A stretch of DNA of 64,000 nucleotides, from NCBI GenBank assembly GCA_050084515.1, contig CM114272.1:44330001-44394000 (forward strand). Reading direction: 5' to 3'. The stretch comes from Blasia pusilla (taxonomy: Eukaryota; Marchantiophyta; Marchantiopsida; Blasiales). Shown here in pieces: positions 35,740 to 48,303 of this stretch. How positions within the stretch are numbered: position 1 is the first letter of the stretch; every line of letters starts with the position of its first letter. Made by a program: the position numbers and the translations under genes. The notes under the pieces are model-generated. The model saw only the letters and a program-made list of their open reading frames with translations. It made no database searches and had not been told where the DNA came from.

Positions 35740-38700
35740 ATGGCGGTACCTTTGTCAAAGGAGGTTTTATTTCAGATCGAAGGCCTCATAATAGATGCTC
35801 TCCAAGTGGTCTCTTACAAATGGCTGAGTCGGAAATTATCAGTTTCTTCCAACATGGCCAAGCGGTACGAATCTGCAAACCTCATAGCCTACCACTACCA
35901 TACACGAGGACGATTGCAGGATTTTGTTGTTTCCTTCTTATGAAGTATTTTGGGACTCTCAGCGTCCTCCACCTGGCAGCTCATTCAAGAGAACTGAGGC
36001 AACAATTAGGTTCACTCTTTTTTAAGCTGAACATGGCCTGGTGCTGAACAGGTTCCTGGAGGAATTTGCTTTGCACAACCAATGTTCGGAGCTTGAAGTA
36101 GTGTATGCAGTCTCTGGTTGGACCAACAAAGAGCCCCAGTGCTACGCTGTCCAATTGGTGCCCAAGGCCAAACTCGAAGGTATATAATGTGGCAGAGGTT
36201 CTGCAGTTTTACATCCGTGTATACCTGGTATTGTCTGTTCTTTCTTTTTATTTTCATTACTTCTCTTGTTAGTCTTCATAATGATAGAAAATGTATCTTG
36301 ATTGCCATTCTCTATCTGGAATTTACACAATCGAGTTGAACTAGAACTGGAGGGTTTTCTTGGTGCTCAGGTGTAAGGGCTGCTCTCAAAGGAACCCCTT
36401 CTATCCATATTTACAGTGTGCAACGCTGTCTACCTAAGGATCCAGCGCAGCTATGGAGTGCTGATTTTGTCCAAGCAGAGCAGCTCTTTAATGACCCACC
36501 AGAAGTGGACAACTGCCTTCGTGATAACAGGTGTGCTTGAATATGCACTGGTCAACTCTATTCACGAAAGAGAATGAGATGTCCATAATTTGAATTAGAA
36601 CCTTTCATCAGTCTATCATACTATATACTGGCCTTTGGAGGATGGGTACCTTATACATGTGTGGTCTGGAAGGTTGCCAAGATCCTTTTGGGAAAGTTAA
36701 TATGTTGGAAGCTCTTGGTAGGGAACTAAAAGTAGACAATTTTTTTCTTAAGGTCTTGCAGCTCAATGAAACAATTGTCTCTAATACCAGTTATTAAAGA
36801 GGGAATCATTAATAGAAGTTGCTATGGTTGATTCACGGGGATGTATTACAAGCAGATGAAGTATGGGGACGATATTTCCAGGTGGCTGTTGCTTATCTTT
36901 AGTGGCAAAACTCACATGTGGTTGCAGATTCAGTGCTGTGACGTGCTCACTCGTTAAACGAAATTTGAAAGGGAAGAATTTTAGACCCACCTCTTCTGTA
37001 CGACTTCCGCCCCCAGCTGACAAGCCTACCATTGTCCAACATTCTCCTTCCAACGACTCTAGAATTCCAAGAGCAGCAGCAGCACCACCACCACCAGCTC
37101 TAAACAAGTTGTCCGCAGATGCCAAGGCTGGATCGCGAACAAAGCTCGAGGCACCACCTTCAGCACCCCCAAGCAGCATACAACCCAAGCCAAAGGATGT
37201 AGCTCTGGTGGGTGTCGCAACAACAGGGAGTGTGGTGGTGACTGCAGAGTCTGATAAGAAGAAAGCTGGTACTGGCCCCATACCTGGTAAGGAGGGATCT
37301 ATTGCAAGTATGTGGGGGAAAGCATCTACCAAGCCACCAAAGGCACCTTCATCTCCAAAAGTGTCTGTTATGATTCCAAAGTTGCCCTCGGCATTAACTA
37401 CTCTTGCTGGTAATGTTCTCTGCCTCTGTGCTTCCCCCATAGTTTTGGCAAATGGCACCAACTTTTTGAAATTGTTAAATTATTTGACTAATCTTCTGTT
37501 CTGCTGAATACTGCCTCAAACTTGTCATTGGGTCATGTTGTTCTCCCAGTCATTTTGTGCCTTCTCTGAGTATTTATGTGCATGGGTTAGACCAGTGATG
37601 CTACAGGATTTGTCCAGACATATCCTGTAACCATCAGGATATCATCTTGATGACCCTAAAACCAGAAAAGGTTGGGATTGGTTGTCGGATTCACCAGGTG
37701 ATGCCGAAGCTCAAATACAGGCCTTGGAGGCAGATGCTGGCAGTGATGATGACGAGGGCGAATTTGCTTCTCTGAGAAGAGGGCCTAGCAGTGGGGGAGG
37801 AAGAAGACGCCGAATGATTGTAGAAGATGACGATTCTGGACAAGAGAAAGCTGATGAAGATGATGGGGAGATGATTGTACGACTAGGGACTCCAGATTCT
37901 TCTCCTGCAGAGAAAAAATTTATGTCTATTCCCAATAAGGATCCCCCCTTCATCCCCGAGATGGTTACATCCAGGGGACACGACGACTTGTCAGACCCGA
38001 AAGATGAAAAAAGAAAACCTCGCCTTAAGCTTGTGAAGTCTGAAGTGAAGGCAGTAATTCAGACAGTTTCCTCAAAGATGCAGACAGATGTAGGTAGTTT
38101 GTCTCTTAGCATCAAATCACAAGAAAAGGCAACAGAAAAGAGACCAAGTGTACCTGATGGTCCTCAAGAAGTGTCAAAGCGAAAGAAGGTTTTGAAAACG
38201 CGAATTGATGGACGTGGTAGAGAAGGTATGATTTTCTCCCGACCCATCATGGAGCACCTTTAATCATACCTGGTCCTAACTTCACTGCTACTGCCTTAGG
38301 TAAGCAGAGACGTGGATCTGTGGGATCAAAAGATGCTGCGACACTGTAAAATTAGATCAAGTCGTGCTGCTAGTTTTTGGGTTCCCTCTTCTTTTATTAT
38401 TTGTAGCTTCGCAGCCTGATCATGAAAAGTTTCATGATCAGGCTTTTCACTGCCACTTGTTTCCTGCTTGTACATGCCAGTCCATATGGCTAACCTATTT
38501 GACTCGGTTTGTGCTCAGTGACTGAAGTAGTCTGGGAGACAGAAGGAGCAGAAATGAAAAGTAATGAGACTGTGCTGGGGTTAGCTAAAGCCTTGGCCTC
38601 ATCCAGTAAGCACAACGATGCAAACCCATCTACAGAAAGGTGAACTCTTTGTCTGCTGTAGTGTGCAGACTCTTCCCATGATTACAGATAAGCTAATTTC

Positions 38701-39043
38701 TTTTTAAATTGTTAACACAGGAAAGTTGTTGACTTAAAGGCTTAATAGAGAGAAAAGACTAGTTATGCCAACACTTGGAGTTTCAAACTATTATCTGGTT
38801 GTGTCCACTCCAAAGTTCCTTGCCTTTTTTGCATTTGGTTTTCTGATTGGACTTCCTTGAGTTGAGCTGATAAAATTCAATACCTTTTATTTGGACCACA
38901 GGTCTCAAGCTGTTCAGAAACCACCTCTCATTATTCCAGTGAAAACACCTCCAGTCAAAGTCAACAGCAAGAATGCAGCTAAAGGTGGTGGTAAGCAGGG
39001 TAACAAACAAGGCAACATCATGGCATTTTTCAAGAAGGCATAA
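35740..39043 (+). CDS. POLD3: DNA polymerase delta subunit 3 (7 exons)
   Basis: Exons 35740-35864, 36052-36179, 36371-36530, 36928-37409, 37698-38225, 38519-38639 and 38902-39043 splice in frame (all GT-AG) to a 561-residue protein. The N-terminal winged-helix region matches plant POLD3: VVSYKWLSRKLSVSSNMAKR, then ELEVVYAVSGW, SIHIYSVQRCLPKDP and VDNCLRDNR. The middle is a low-complexity Pro/Ala/Ser/Lys linker with a conserved SIASMWGKAS box. Acidic and basic stretches follow (SDDDEGEF; KRKKVLKTRIDGRGREG), then VTEVVWE. The last residues form a PCNA-interacting box, QGNIMAFFKKA (QxxhxxFF). In the replisome this accessory subunit bridges polymerase delta to PCNA for lagging-strand synthesis and translesion repair. 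No disruption is seen, so the gene is likely functional. Confidence 0.93.
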
Positions 39044-41100
39044 AGCAGCTGGAATTACCTCTTCAAAAGTACACTACAGAGCTAGAAAATTTACCTGAAC
39101 TCTTTCAGTAAATTTGATGCCTGTTCAGCATAAAGCTTGTCTTTCTCTACCCAGCAGGCAGAGAAAATATGGAATCAATAGATTTGCCCATACCCAATGA
39201 CATCGCAGTTCTCCAGCCCAGACACCACATGATCCCAGAGTGCAACTACTTTTAGTGCATCTGCTCAAGGAAGAGGAGGAATGCAGGTAGCAGATCCGCC
39301 ATTCCTGGGAAGTATAGAAGATGTGATTCAGTTAAGGAATGCCCCTTATTTTAGTTGGCCTTGGGGCTTCAGTTATTCCTTACATAAGGTCTTGTCAGAG
39401 GTCCTCACAAATTGGTAAAGAGTTTCAAAAAAGTGTACTTGTGTAACCCCATGAGATGAGCTTTTCTGACGGAATTTTGTGTTACATTTTGTGTTAGAAG
39501 TTCTCGTGGCCGTGTTGTGGACCTCTTGGGTTGTCTCTATATTCACCCTATACATGAATGCCTGTCATGGCAGGATTGCCCAAGTAAGCTAATGGAATGC
39601 TTCATTTGTATCTCGAATTGGCCAAGTATCTTTAGAAGAAAGCATTAAGAAACTGCAGTGCTTGTACAAATGATGTACTATCTTAGTCCTCTTGGCGGAT
39701 GATCACTTGTGTAACTTTGTAGTGCGGCCAAGCTTACAAGTTTTTGAGGCAATCTCAGGTTGTTGGAGGTGTCATCTCTAAGGGCCCTTTTAGTGGTAAT
39801 CATGTTTCAATAAGAGTGATTGATATAGTCTTTGATGTTGATAAGTTCGGATTGGAAGGTTGTTTCTATTTCTTTTGCTCTCAATCATGTGAGACCTTGT
39901 GTTTGGGAGAGAAATAAGGATTCTCTCTCTTTTTTCTTGGTTCATCACTTCTATCAATCTCCATCCCTTTCCAAGTGGCAAAATATGGTTGGATTATATT
40001 TTCCATGAAGGATTGGTAAAGAGATATTTGGATGAATAAAAATTTCTCCATGAAAATGATCATTTCTTTCTCCTTAATATTCTTGTTTTATTGGATGAAT
40101 CTTTAAGAAAACCTCAAAATTGTCATCCTTTATTATAAATTGATATTCAAATTTTCTTTTCTTGAAAATGGGTTAAAGCAAAGTGATCTATATAAGGCTC
40201 TCCAATCCTAATCCAATAGCTCATGCTTTGCATGGTCTCTTTCAATGAATCCCAAGTTTCTTTTTCCACACTAAAATAGGTCATCCATTCAAAAATACAT
40301 TTTTCAATTTATTAAACTATTGAAAGGTGCCCAAAATTCCTATTCTCTTCGCACTTTTAGCCAGTAAGATTGTTTGCCTTTTGAGCCAATTAGATCGTCC
40401 AAAAATAAGATAAAATGACATTTGAGATAATTATGGAAGATAATTTAAACCCATGTATTTTGCAATCTTGCAGTGGTAGATAAGAATCACATAGAGGATA
40501 AATATTCCTTCTCATTAGGGGAAAGGTTAACTTTTCTAGTTAGAAAGTCAATTGCTACCAAAATAGGGAATTAAATGATCAAAAACAAGAAGTTCCACAA
40601 AATAATTCCAAACTAGGAATAGCTTACACACTCATGTCATCCACCTCCTCAATAACTCATCCTTGATCTACAAGTGTCAATAACCACTGTGTGTATTATT
40701 GATGTTACTTGCAAGTATGGAAATTTGATTTAAATACTCTTAGCCTATATTCACAAATGTTACGTTGATTCATAAGTTATAGTAATTGCTTTTAAATTCA
40801 ACTTTTATTGATGATAAATAAACTAAAGAAACAATTGGTTGTTTCTTTAGAGCCTAACTTATTATAACACTTCCAAATCTGAAATATATCTAGAAGTGCA
40901 TTTTTAAGCTAGAAGCGATGCTCCCTACCCAATCTATATCATTATATTTGTGTAAATCCAAATCCTTAGATAATTAATTGTAAAATCCTAAATGCATTGT
41001 GAAACGATTGGAAGACGTTATTATTATAACTTTCCAAGAACAAAATGGAAGATGTGTATAATATATATTCCATAAGGAGATCGAATTGGTTCCATATTAT
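39044..41100. other. POLD3 3' flank and AT-rich intergenic DNA
   Basis: Likely 3' UTR immediately after 39043, then AT-rich sequence. No other gene is recognisable. Confidence 0.45.
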
Positions 41101-41600
41101 CATACGTATACACATCGTTGGTCTCACATCTACATAACAAACATCATCAATCTTCCCAACACAAAAGTAGATTTGTACATACACAAAAAGATATCCAAGC
41201 ATGTACACTAAAACCACACAACAAAATCAAAGTGAAAGGGGCTCACACGGATAACTCCCCTCTTGAATCTACATATGCTCATCAAGCCATATCAATCCTC
41301 AGCCATGAGGAAATCATAACTCTAGCACCTAAGCTCCTAACAAATCATAAAGGACGAGTAATCCAAAAGATCAAAATGAGAAAGATGGTTGGAGAGAGTC
41401 ATCTTCCCTCCTTTTATACCTTTGGGAAGAACTAAAATAGCTCTTTCCCCAAAATAACCCAAAAGGATAATCTACACCAACAAGTTAATAAATGGTTATT
41501 GACTCGTCAATCACATTTGCACAATACACATCATCAATCTTCCCAACACACAGGTAGATCCGTACACATACAAAAAGATACCCAAATATATACACCAATA
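41101..41600 (-). repeat. Gypsy copy E: short repeat, spacer, short repeat
   Basis: 41101-41220 matches the short terminal repeat of copy A (cgtatacacatcgttggtc ... aaaccacaca). 41221-41505 matches the A-type spacer (caaagtgaaaggggctcac ... tatacctttgggaagaac). 41503-41590 is a second, 5'-truncated short repeat. This is the same repeat-spacer-repeat layout as copies A, B and D. Confidence 0.6.
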
Positions 41601-41617
41601 TGGTATAAGCTTCTTCC

Positions 41618-41966
41618 TCTACAATCGTGGACAGTGTGCCCGCAATCCAACCTGAAAAGCTCATCAATGTGGATAAGCTTGCCCTCAACTCCCCTATCCC
41701 ATTAGCTACTACCAATAATGGTCTATTATTAGGCATCACTTGATATTGTCTCCTTGGATCCAAGATAATATCCACTGTCAAATATGGTATTCTCTAAACT
41801 CCATCTTAAGCTCCCCTTAATACCTCTGATGGTAGAAGGTTCCTACACCACAATTATATACGTTGTATGCACAATCCAACTCTCATTGTATCTAACAACA
41901 CTATTGGTCCTAAGCATAACCTCACTTGATGCACACTAGTTATCATCCTATGTACGAGTGTCTTTT
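41618..41966 (-). pseudogene. DNMT3-like methyltransferase remnant of gypsy copy E
   Basis: The minus strand reads VHQVRLCLGPIVLLDTMRVG, then a frame break, then LTVDIILDPRRQYQV and ELRASLSTLMSF. These are collinear with residues 278-370 of the intact copy C frame (the motif VIII region and the segment after it). Heavily decayed. Confidence 0.7.
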
Positions 41967-42175
41967 GTTGTATGCATACATATCACTACTCAATTCACAT
42001 CGTTGATGATTCAATTGACCCTAAATAGCAAAGAGAGGGATTTTTCAAAATGACAAATCCAACGCAACAAAGTTGTTGCGAACCTCATCTAATCAATCAA
42101 GGCAAAGTTATGTCCAAATTACCCATTAACTCTTTGCCTCGTTGACACATAAGAACTCTACATGCTATGGTGCTA
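41967..42175 (-). repeat. Gypsy short-repeat and spacer fragment
   Basis: Begins tgtatgcatacatatcactac, similar to the short-repeat start TGTCGTGCGCATACATATCG. It continues with sequence like the far end of the A-type spacer (gcgaacctcatctaatcaatc ... agaactctacatgc). Confidence 0.5.
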
Positions 42176-42564
42176 GGTTGCATACGGACATGTCCATGCC
42201 AGCTTGGGTACCCACAGCCCGCCCCGCCTGCAACTTAGATTGGGGTGGGATAGCTCACACCCAGTCTAAGAAATCATCGCACGTTTTGTAGCCCGCAGTA
42301 GGCTTGCATAGGGCTCCTTACCAGACCCGCACATGACAGGCTCTCGCTCACGCAGGACTCCCAACAAGGCCCGTACCAAGCCCGTAGGGCGTGCTGTGGT
42401 TGCAGTCCCTATAGGTCTGCCAAATGCTACGTGTGGGGCAATTTTTTCCCGCCTCCCACAATCTAAGCCCACACCCTTTCTCACGTTTCAGCCTACGCTG
42501 GCCATCATCATACCTTGAAAACCCATGCGGGGGACCCGTTGGGCATATCCATTTCCGTGCAACC
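42176..42564. mobile_element. MITE-like element, GC-rich, GGTTGCA termini
   Basis: 389 bp, sharply more GC-rich than its flanks. The left end GGTTGCATACGGACATG and the complement of the right end GGTTGCACGGAAATGG are imperfect inverted repeats, both running into GGGTACCC/GGGTCCCC. No coding sequence and no clean target duplication found. Confidence 0.45.
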
Positions 42565-42576
42565 ATGATATGGTAT

Positions 42577-42718
42577 AACATCTATCATGCACATACAAAT
42601 TGCTACATAATCCACACCGATGATCACATCTATACAACAAACTTCATTAATCTTTCCAACACACGAGTAGATCCGTACACATACAAAAAGATTCCCAAAA
42701 ATACCAAAACCACACAAC
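42577..42718 (-). repeat. Solo gypsy short terminal repeat
   Basis: tcatgcacatacaaattgct ... aaaaccacacaacca aligns with the whole short repeat of copies A and E. No internal sequence accompanies it. Confidence 0.55.
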
Positions 42719-42769
42719 CACCCCATTAATTGGTAGTTTTCAAACTCATCAAACACACAAACTACTGCA

Positions 42770-43035
42770 TATATTTGGTACTCACATAAAGTAAGAAAGT
42801 TGAATCTTGTTTAGTCAATTAAGCATGATTATCTTAACTAAGGTTAGTTGACTACAATTAGTGTAACTAGAGACTATGGTTGAAGTTACTTGTACATAAC
42901 CTACATAATTGAGAAGGGGACTATCCCCCACTCATTATTTCATTGTAAAATTTCATCCTCTATAGTGATGTGTGTGTGTGAGGTACATATTCCATCCATC
43001 ATGCTTGTTTAACAATTTTCTATAATTTTCTCAAT
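42770..43035 (+). repeat. Solo copia LTR
   Basis: Inverted relative to, and collinear with, the LTRs of the complete copia (ggtactcacataaagtaag ... aggttagttgact ... cactcattatttcattgtaa). Diverged, with no PBS or internal region next to it. Confidence 0.7.
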
Positions 43036-43229
43036 GTTGTAATATGGTTAATCCCTCAAGAATCATTATGCTATCCATTGTATATTTTTGGACATGTTCC
43101 CTAATGGATTGAAGTTGCTTCTACTCACAAAGAAAAGCTTTATGACAAAGTGTATATTTTTTGAGCTTATCATGTTTAATACGTATGGTGATTAGTTAAG
43201 AGTGTGAAATTTCACTCGTAGTACAAATG

Positions 43230-44250
43230 GAAAAAGAAGGTTGGAGGTCGAGAGTCTTTATAGAACAGTATTGGATTTTGGATTTTGGGCCAAAGCGCAT
43301 GATCTTGCGAAGATTGTTTTGGAACTCTATGCCTTGATACAATTGGTGGATGATCATAAGGATATCTACAATCAAATTGGTATTTGAAGAATAAGGTGGA
43401 GGATGGATCAGATAAGCCTAACCATGCTAGCAATCTTATCAGCAAAGAGATATTGAATCAAAAGGCCTAGACAAGGCATGGAATAATCTTTTGTACTATG
43501 CTGTAATGTTGCTCAATCCTAACTATTTATTCTCAAATAAGCACAAGCAACGTATTTTTGTGTTTGAGTGCATTAAATGCCTTAGAGACTATTTTGACCT
43601 ATGGGGCAAGCATATGTTGGCATTAATAGATGATGCTTTATGATCTTTCAAAGTTAATTATCTTATAGAGCATAACACCATCCACTATCAATAAGATGCA
43701 TTTTAGAATATAGATTATGAAGTTTTTGGCACGACTAAAAACTGGGCATGAATGATGAATGGCTTATGAAGAATCAATTCCCAGTTTATAAAACACTATC
43801 ATATGCGTCTTGAAGCAAACCATCACTGCATCAACTAGTGAGAAAATTTGGAATTCCTATGGATTCATTCACAACCAACATAGGAATCGACTTAAAGATT
43901 CCATTGCAAATGATTTAGTTTATGTATATCATAACTATTGCATGAACAATCGAGCATCTAAGTTTCACACTTGATGCGTGCGTAACTTGCAGAAGTACCA
44001 TAAATCAAGAGGCCAACAAAAATTGTTATGAAAGTGCCATAGTGGGAAGTATGGCGCATGAAGTTTAGAACAAGAATGGGTGGTGGGACAAATGAGCCCA
44101 CACTAGGGAGCGTGCTTAAGACCGCAATCATTAATAAAACAAAATACAAAGGGGAGTTGAATTTGATGATGATTTCAAAAAACAGCCATTTTGAGGATGA
44201 TGAGATCTTTTTTCTGAAGATTTTGAATTGACGATTAGAAGCTAGCATCA
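43230..44250 (+). pseudogene. hAT-type transposase, highly decayed
   Basis: The plus-strand frames contain blocks typical of plant hAT/DUF659-type transposases: ELYALIQLVDDHKDIYNQI (cf. the RLVDGDKP..GYIY block), YYAVMLLNPNYLF (cf. HAAAYFLNP), and the C-terminal dimerisation signature HRNRLKDSIANDLVYVYHN (cf. NRLxxxxLxDLVYVHYN). Many stops and frameshifts. No terminal repeats were identified. Confidence 0.6.
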
Positions 44251-45096
44251 AGAATCGTGCAACATGGCCGTCTCAACATGTTAGTGATTAAAATGATACA
44301 TTGGGGAAGGAATTATGCGAGGATAACCATCTCATGAATTAGCCAAATAGGAGACAAAGCACATGATTAGATGGAAGAGAATGTGATTAGGGAAGGTAGA
44401 TTAGGAAAACAATATACAATAAACCATCTATTTTAGAAACTACCTGGCAATCATGAAATCTAATAGAAACTACTTCTACTCAAAGAGTTTGTACTAGTGA
44501 ACAACATGGTTGCACAAAAACAGACAAGCTCATCCCTAAGGTGGACATGTTCAGACAAGTCCGAACATATCCATGGACATAGATTGCAAGAGGTAGGACC
44601 CACACTTATAACTCATGGTGGAAGGTAGGGCAGGGGCAGATGGTGCAATAAGGGGGAAGGGGGGGAGGAGGAAGAAACGGGAAAAAGCAAAACATGGAGG
44701 CAAGTGGGAAGAATGAGAAAAAGTGGGAGGTGGGGATCCACACGAATAAGTTCTTCCATAGGACGCACGTAAGTCCATGGACTTGGACATTTCTACGTAC
44801 ACAGACTTTATCCACATGCAATGCTTTCGAACAACCACATATCATTCCATTTGATAATGATATTAACCTAGCCATTCTGAGCTCCTACAATAGCAATTTC
44901 AGTGTGGGAAAGTGCAATTAGTGAAGGAATGTTGTGTAGTTTGCTCTCTACAGGCCAATTTCGACTATTTCTTCCATATAGTTGGTTAATTTTCGCAACA
45001 ATAATCACAGGCGAGAAGTAAGATAAGCAGAATTACAATGTCTAGAAGTTTTGCATGAAATAATTTCTCATGGGTGAAGAACTATAGGACCTTGTT
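44251..45096. other. No gene seen
   Basis: Unassigned sequence with a G-rich stretch (ggggggaagggggggaggagg-like, near 44650). No coding support. Confidence 0.45.
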
Positions 45097-46877
45097 ACAG
45101 GTGATGAGGCCAAACCAAAGTTGACTCAACAAACTTGAATATTCGTGCTTAGAACAAACGCGCAAGCCAAGTAATCCACTACATTTCAATAACGATCAGT
45201 TGGCCAATGATAGGTCACATTCAAGATTTTGATACTGTGAAGGAGGCTTGGGATGCATTGGAAAAATTGTTCCAAACATCTACAAAGGCCAGAAAGCTTC
45301 AATTGAAACAAAAATTGAACGGAGTGAGGAAAGGATCGTAGAGCATCAATGACTATATTTTGAGTATCAGACATATTGTTGATCAATTGAATAGCATTGG
45401 AGTGATAGTAGAAGATGATGATATGATTTTGTTCACTCTTCAAGGCCTTCCAAAGGATTACAAGTCCTCTAAGACCTCTGTCTCTGTGAGAGACAAGTAT
45501 CCAACCTTTCAAGAGTTAGTCCTATTGTTAATCAGAGAAGAGATGCGCCTAGTAGGCAGTAGTAGCTCGTGTAGTCTGCAAGAGAGTGCGTTATTTGCAG
45601 GTAATGGATCAAATAGAGGCAAGGGTCGTGCTATAAGATTCCGTGGTCGTGGTGGATATCAAATGTATGGAGGAAGAGACACTCAATATAACGTCACTCA
45701 ATCAACTACAAACCAGCACCAGACACAATCACAAGGTGGTGATGGTGCAAACCGTTGGGGTCGAGGTCAACAACAAAGGGTCCTTGCATCTTACAATTAC
45801 TGTGGGATAAAGGGTCACTATGCAAAATTTTGCTTCAAGAAGAAGGCGGATATGAGAATAGGAGCCTTACAACAAAAAACCTATGTGGAGCAATGGTCAA
45901 GAAAGATTCGACAGCAGATTGGTACATCGACTCTGGTGCATCAAATCACATGACCTCACAAGCTAAATGGTTCAGTAGTATGGAGCCACTGAAAGATCCT
46001 GCAATAGTGCTCACAGGAGATGACACTCAACATCATTTCACGCATACCGGTAAAGTTCCAATAACATCAGATGTCTTTGTGCTCTTGGAAATGTTCTCTA
46101 TGTTCCTACCATTGCCAGAAACTTGATCCTTATAGGACAAATAATTGAACAAGGTTATAAAGTGAAGTTTAACAGAGATAGTTGTTTCATTGAAACAATG
46201 GATAACTAGACTACGATAGCCAAAGGAACTAGATCTGGCAGAATGTTCAAATTAGATGTTTCTATGCTAGAGATTCAAACAGTAATGTATCATCAAACAA
46301 GCCAACACTTCGTAGATCTAAATGTGTGGCATAAGAGAATTAGACATATGAATCTTCAAAGATTATAGAGTCTTTCATCATCTAATCTAGTAATCGGACT
46401 TCCTAAATTAGCGAGTCCTACTACGTCAGAGGTATATCTTGCTTGCCAATTTGGAAAACAAGCTACATTTCCATTTCCAAAGCAAGGTAGAAGAGCATCC
46501 AAGATATTGGAGTCGATTCACATTGATGTCTGGAAAATATTAGAACATAACCTTTATGGTTGTCTATACTTCGTTTCATTTATTGATGACTTCTCTAGAT
46601 ATATATGGGTATACTTTCTGAAAGCCAAGTCAAAGGTATTCTAAGTATTCCAAATATTTAGAGTTCTAATAGAGAAGGAAATTTGAGAACACATTCTAAA
46701 ATTACGTTGCGATGGAGGAGAAGAGTATCTTTTAATAGATTTTGATGACTACTTATGTCAGAATGACATCCAACGTCAAGTGACTTGCGGTAACACTCCG
46801 CAATAAAATGGAATGGCTGAGAGGAAGAATCGACATATTGCTGAGGCGGCACGAGCTATGCTGAATGAGAAGAATAT
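45097..46877 (+). mobile_element. Second copia element, 5' part (gag, protease, integrase)
   Basis: Collinear with the complete copia from its leader (gtgatgaggccaaaccaa) to integrase. It has gag with LPKDYKSSKTSVSVRDKYP, a CCHC knuckle (CGIKGHYAKFC), protease WYIDSGASNHMTSQ, and integrase FIDDFSRYIWV and AERKNRHIAEAARAML. It stops dead at 46877, where gypsy copy B begins. It resumes at 55818, missing about 80 bp of integrase sequence. Contains stops; dead. Confidence 0.88.
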
Positions 46878-46981
46878 TGTCGTGCAAATCCACATCGTGA
46901 TACAACATACATCGTTGACACACCATACTCATATACATACATAACATAGACAAGAGCATCCACAAACACAAGTGTACCACA
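46878..46981 (-). repeat. Gypsy copy B outer short terminal repeat
   Basis: 104 bp, TGTCGTGCAAATCCACATCG...GTGTACCACA on the plus strand. Begins at the copia junction. Confidence 0.75.
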
Positions 46982-47353
46982 ACTGAAATCCATGAAAGAC
47001 ATACTGTCATAAAACAAGTATAGAATCACATACAATCGAGCCAAACCCACTCCACGATGGGAGAATCCAAGTTGAAGCTTGCGGGAATCACCATATCCAA
47101 GAGCTCTACTCACTACCAAGGCTAACTCCCAACGCAACAGGCTCAACTCAAACCGCTAACTGTGCTGTGAGTGCACTCCACACTATATCCTCCAACCTAA
47201 GAGCGCGCCCTACTGGAAAAGTCACCCTCAACTGAGTAACCCCCAACCCTATGTATGAAACCGCATTTCTACCTGGACACTACGGCCCTACATAAGGTAT
47301 GGCCTCTACTAGCATACTATACTCTACGACATAATCCGTATGGTCATGACAGC
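46982..47353 (-). repeat. Gypsy copy B spacer
   Basis: 372 bp between two 103-104 bp short repeats. No coding content. Different in sequence from the A and D spacers. Confidence 0.6.
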
Positions 47354-47475
47354 TGTCGTGCGAATCCACATCGTCATACAACATACATCGCTGACATACC
47401 ATACTCACATCATACATAACAAAGATGAGAACATCCACAAACACAAGTGTACCACAACTCGCCCCCCCTAGCTGG
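47354..47475 (-). repeat. Gypsy copy B inner short repeat and polypurine tract
   Basis: 103-bp repeat (47354-47456). It is followed by a polypurine tract, read on the minus strand as CCAGCTAGGGGGGGCGAG (47458-47475), nearly identical to that of copy D. Confidence 0.78.
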
Positions 47476-47632
47476 CGGTTAGGTCCCTCTAACTCCCAGG
47501 TAGCCCTATACATCTACTATATGCTATACACCTTCGTGGGTGCACGAATCAGAAGGCCGGGTGCTAGGTTGCCCCATCGTTAGTCGCACATCTGTAATCC
47601 ATATCATGCAAAGATCAAGTCATCTACCTCTC

Positions 47633-47857
47633 CTAAGTACATCGAGGACAAACCCACCTTCCATTAGGAACAACATCCATACGTGGAGTCAAAGACATCA
47701 TGTGCCAACCCCTAGAACACCGATCACACATCAACATACGGGCTGCGTTACCAACAGACCCACACAACATGCACCTCAAGCTAGCACGTATCATGGCTAA
47801 GCTTGGGTCAAGAGTACCATCCATATTTGGAAGATGACATGGCGCACAATTACGCAC
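47633..47857 (-). pseudogene. PHD finger at integrase C-terminus, copy B
   Basis: A 74-codon stretch ends with a PHD finger (CMLCG, CDRCSRGWH, NGRWVCPRC, stop), equivalent to the end of copy D. The preceding CHLPNMDGTLDPSLAMI also aligns with copy D (CHLPNIDSTVDPSLAIV). The fifth Cys is Ser. Two independently integrated copies carrying the finger show that it belongs to the element and is not a chance fusion. Confidence 0.8.
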
Positions 47858-47949
47858 ATTGTCCTTCTAAACAACTCCATCACGACCCTCCAACATGAGA
47901 ACTCCAGAAGCTAACACCTCGCACACTCGTAAAATAGTGTGACCTGCCG

Positions 47950-48300
47950 TCACATCCAACGTTGTCGATGCAATCTACTGCAAATAGACATAGTCCCCCA
48001 CATGGAACCTACAATTCGATGGTTGATGGTTGATTGCGGTAATGGTCCCGAAAAGTCCACACTCCAACGGTAATCCAACCCCATAATAGGAAAGGGGTAT
48101 AACTGTGGTGTAGGGGCATTGAATGATGCCCTCACTTGGTCACAAACCATACAATGTGACACCAACTGCTGCACCTGAGTATGCATGCCATGCCACCAAT
48201 ACTGACCAAGGAGTAAGCTATACGTACGCTTTATCCCAAAATGTCCCAACTCCTCATGGGCATGTCGCACAATGCGCTCTCTCTGAGTCAAATGCGGCAC
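47950..48300 (-). pseudogene. Integrase of gypsy copy B, core deleted
   Basis: A complete HHCC zinc domain (HAHEELGHFG, then CMVCDQVRASF) and the start of the core (RWSVDFSGPLP). Sequence then shifts out of frame and the DD and E parts of the core are absent before the PHD-bearing C-terminus. Confidence 0.82.
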
Positions 48301-48303
48301 TTC

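Noticed and set aside
36781-37461. 226-codon minus-strand frame
   Set aside because: Antisense shadow of POLD3 exon 4, whose sense frame splices correctly and matches the family.
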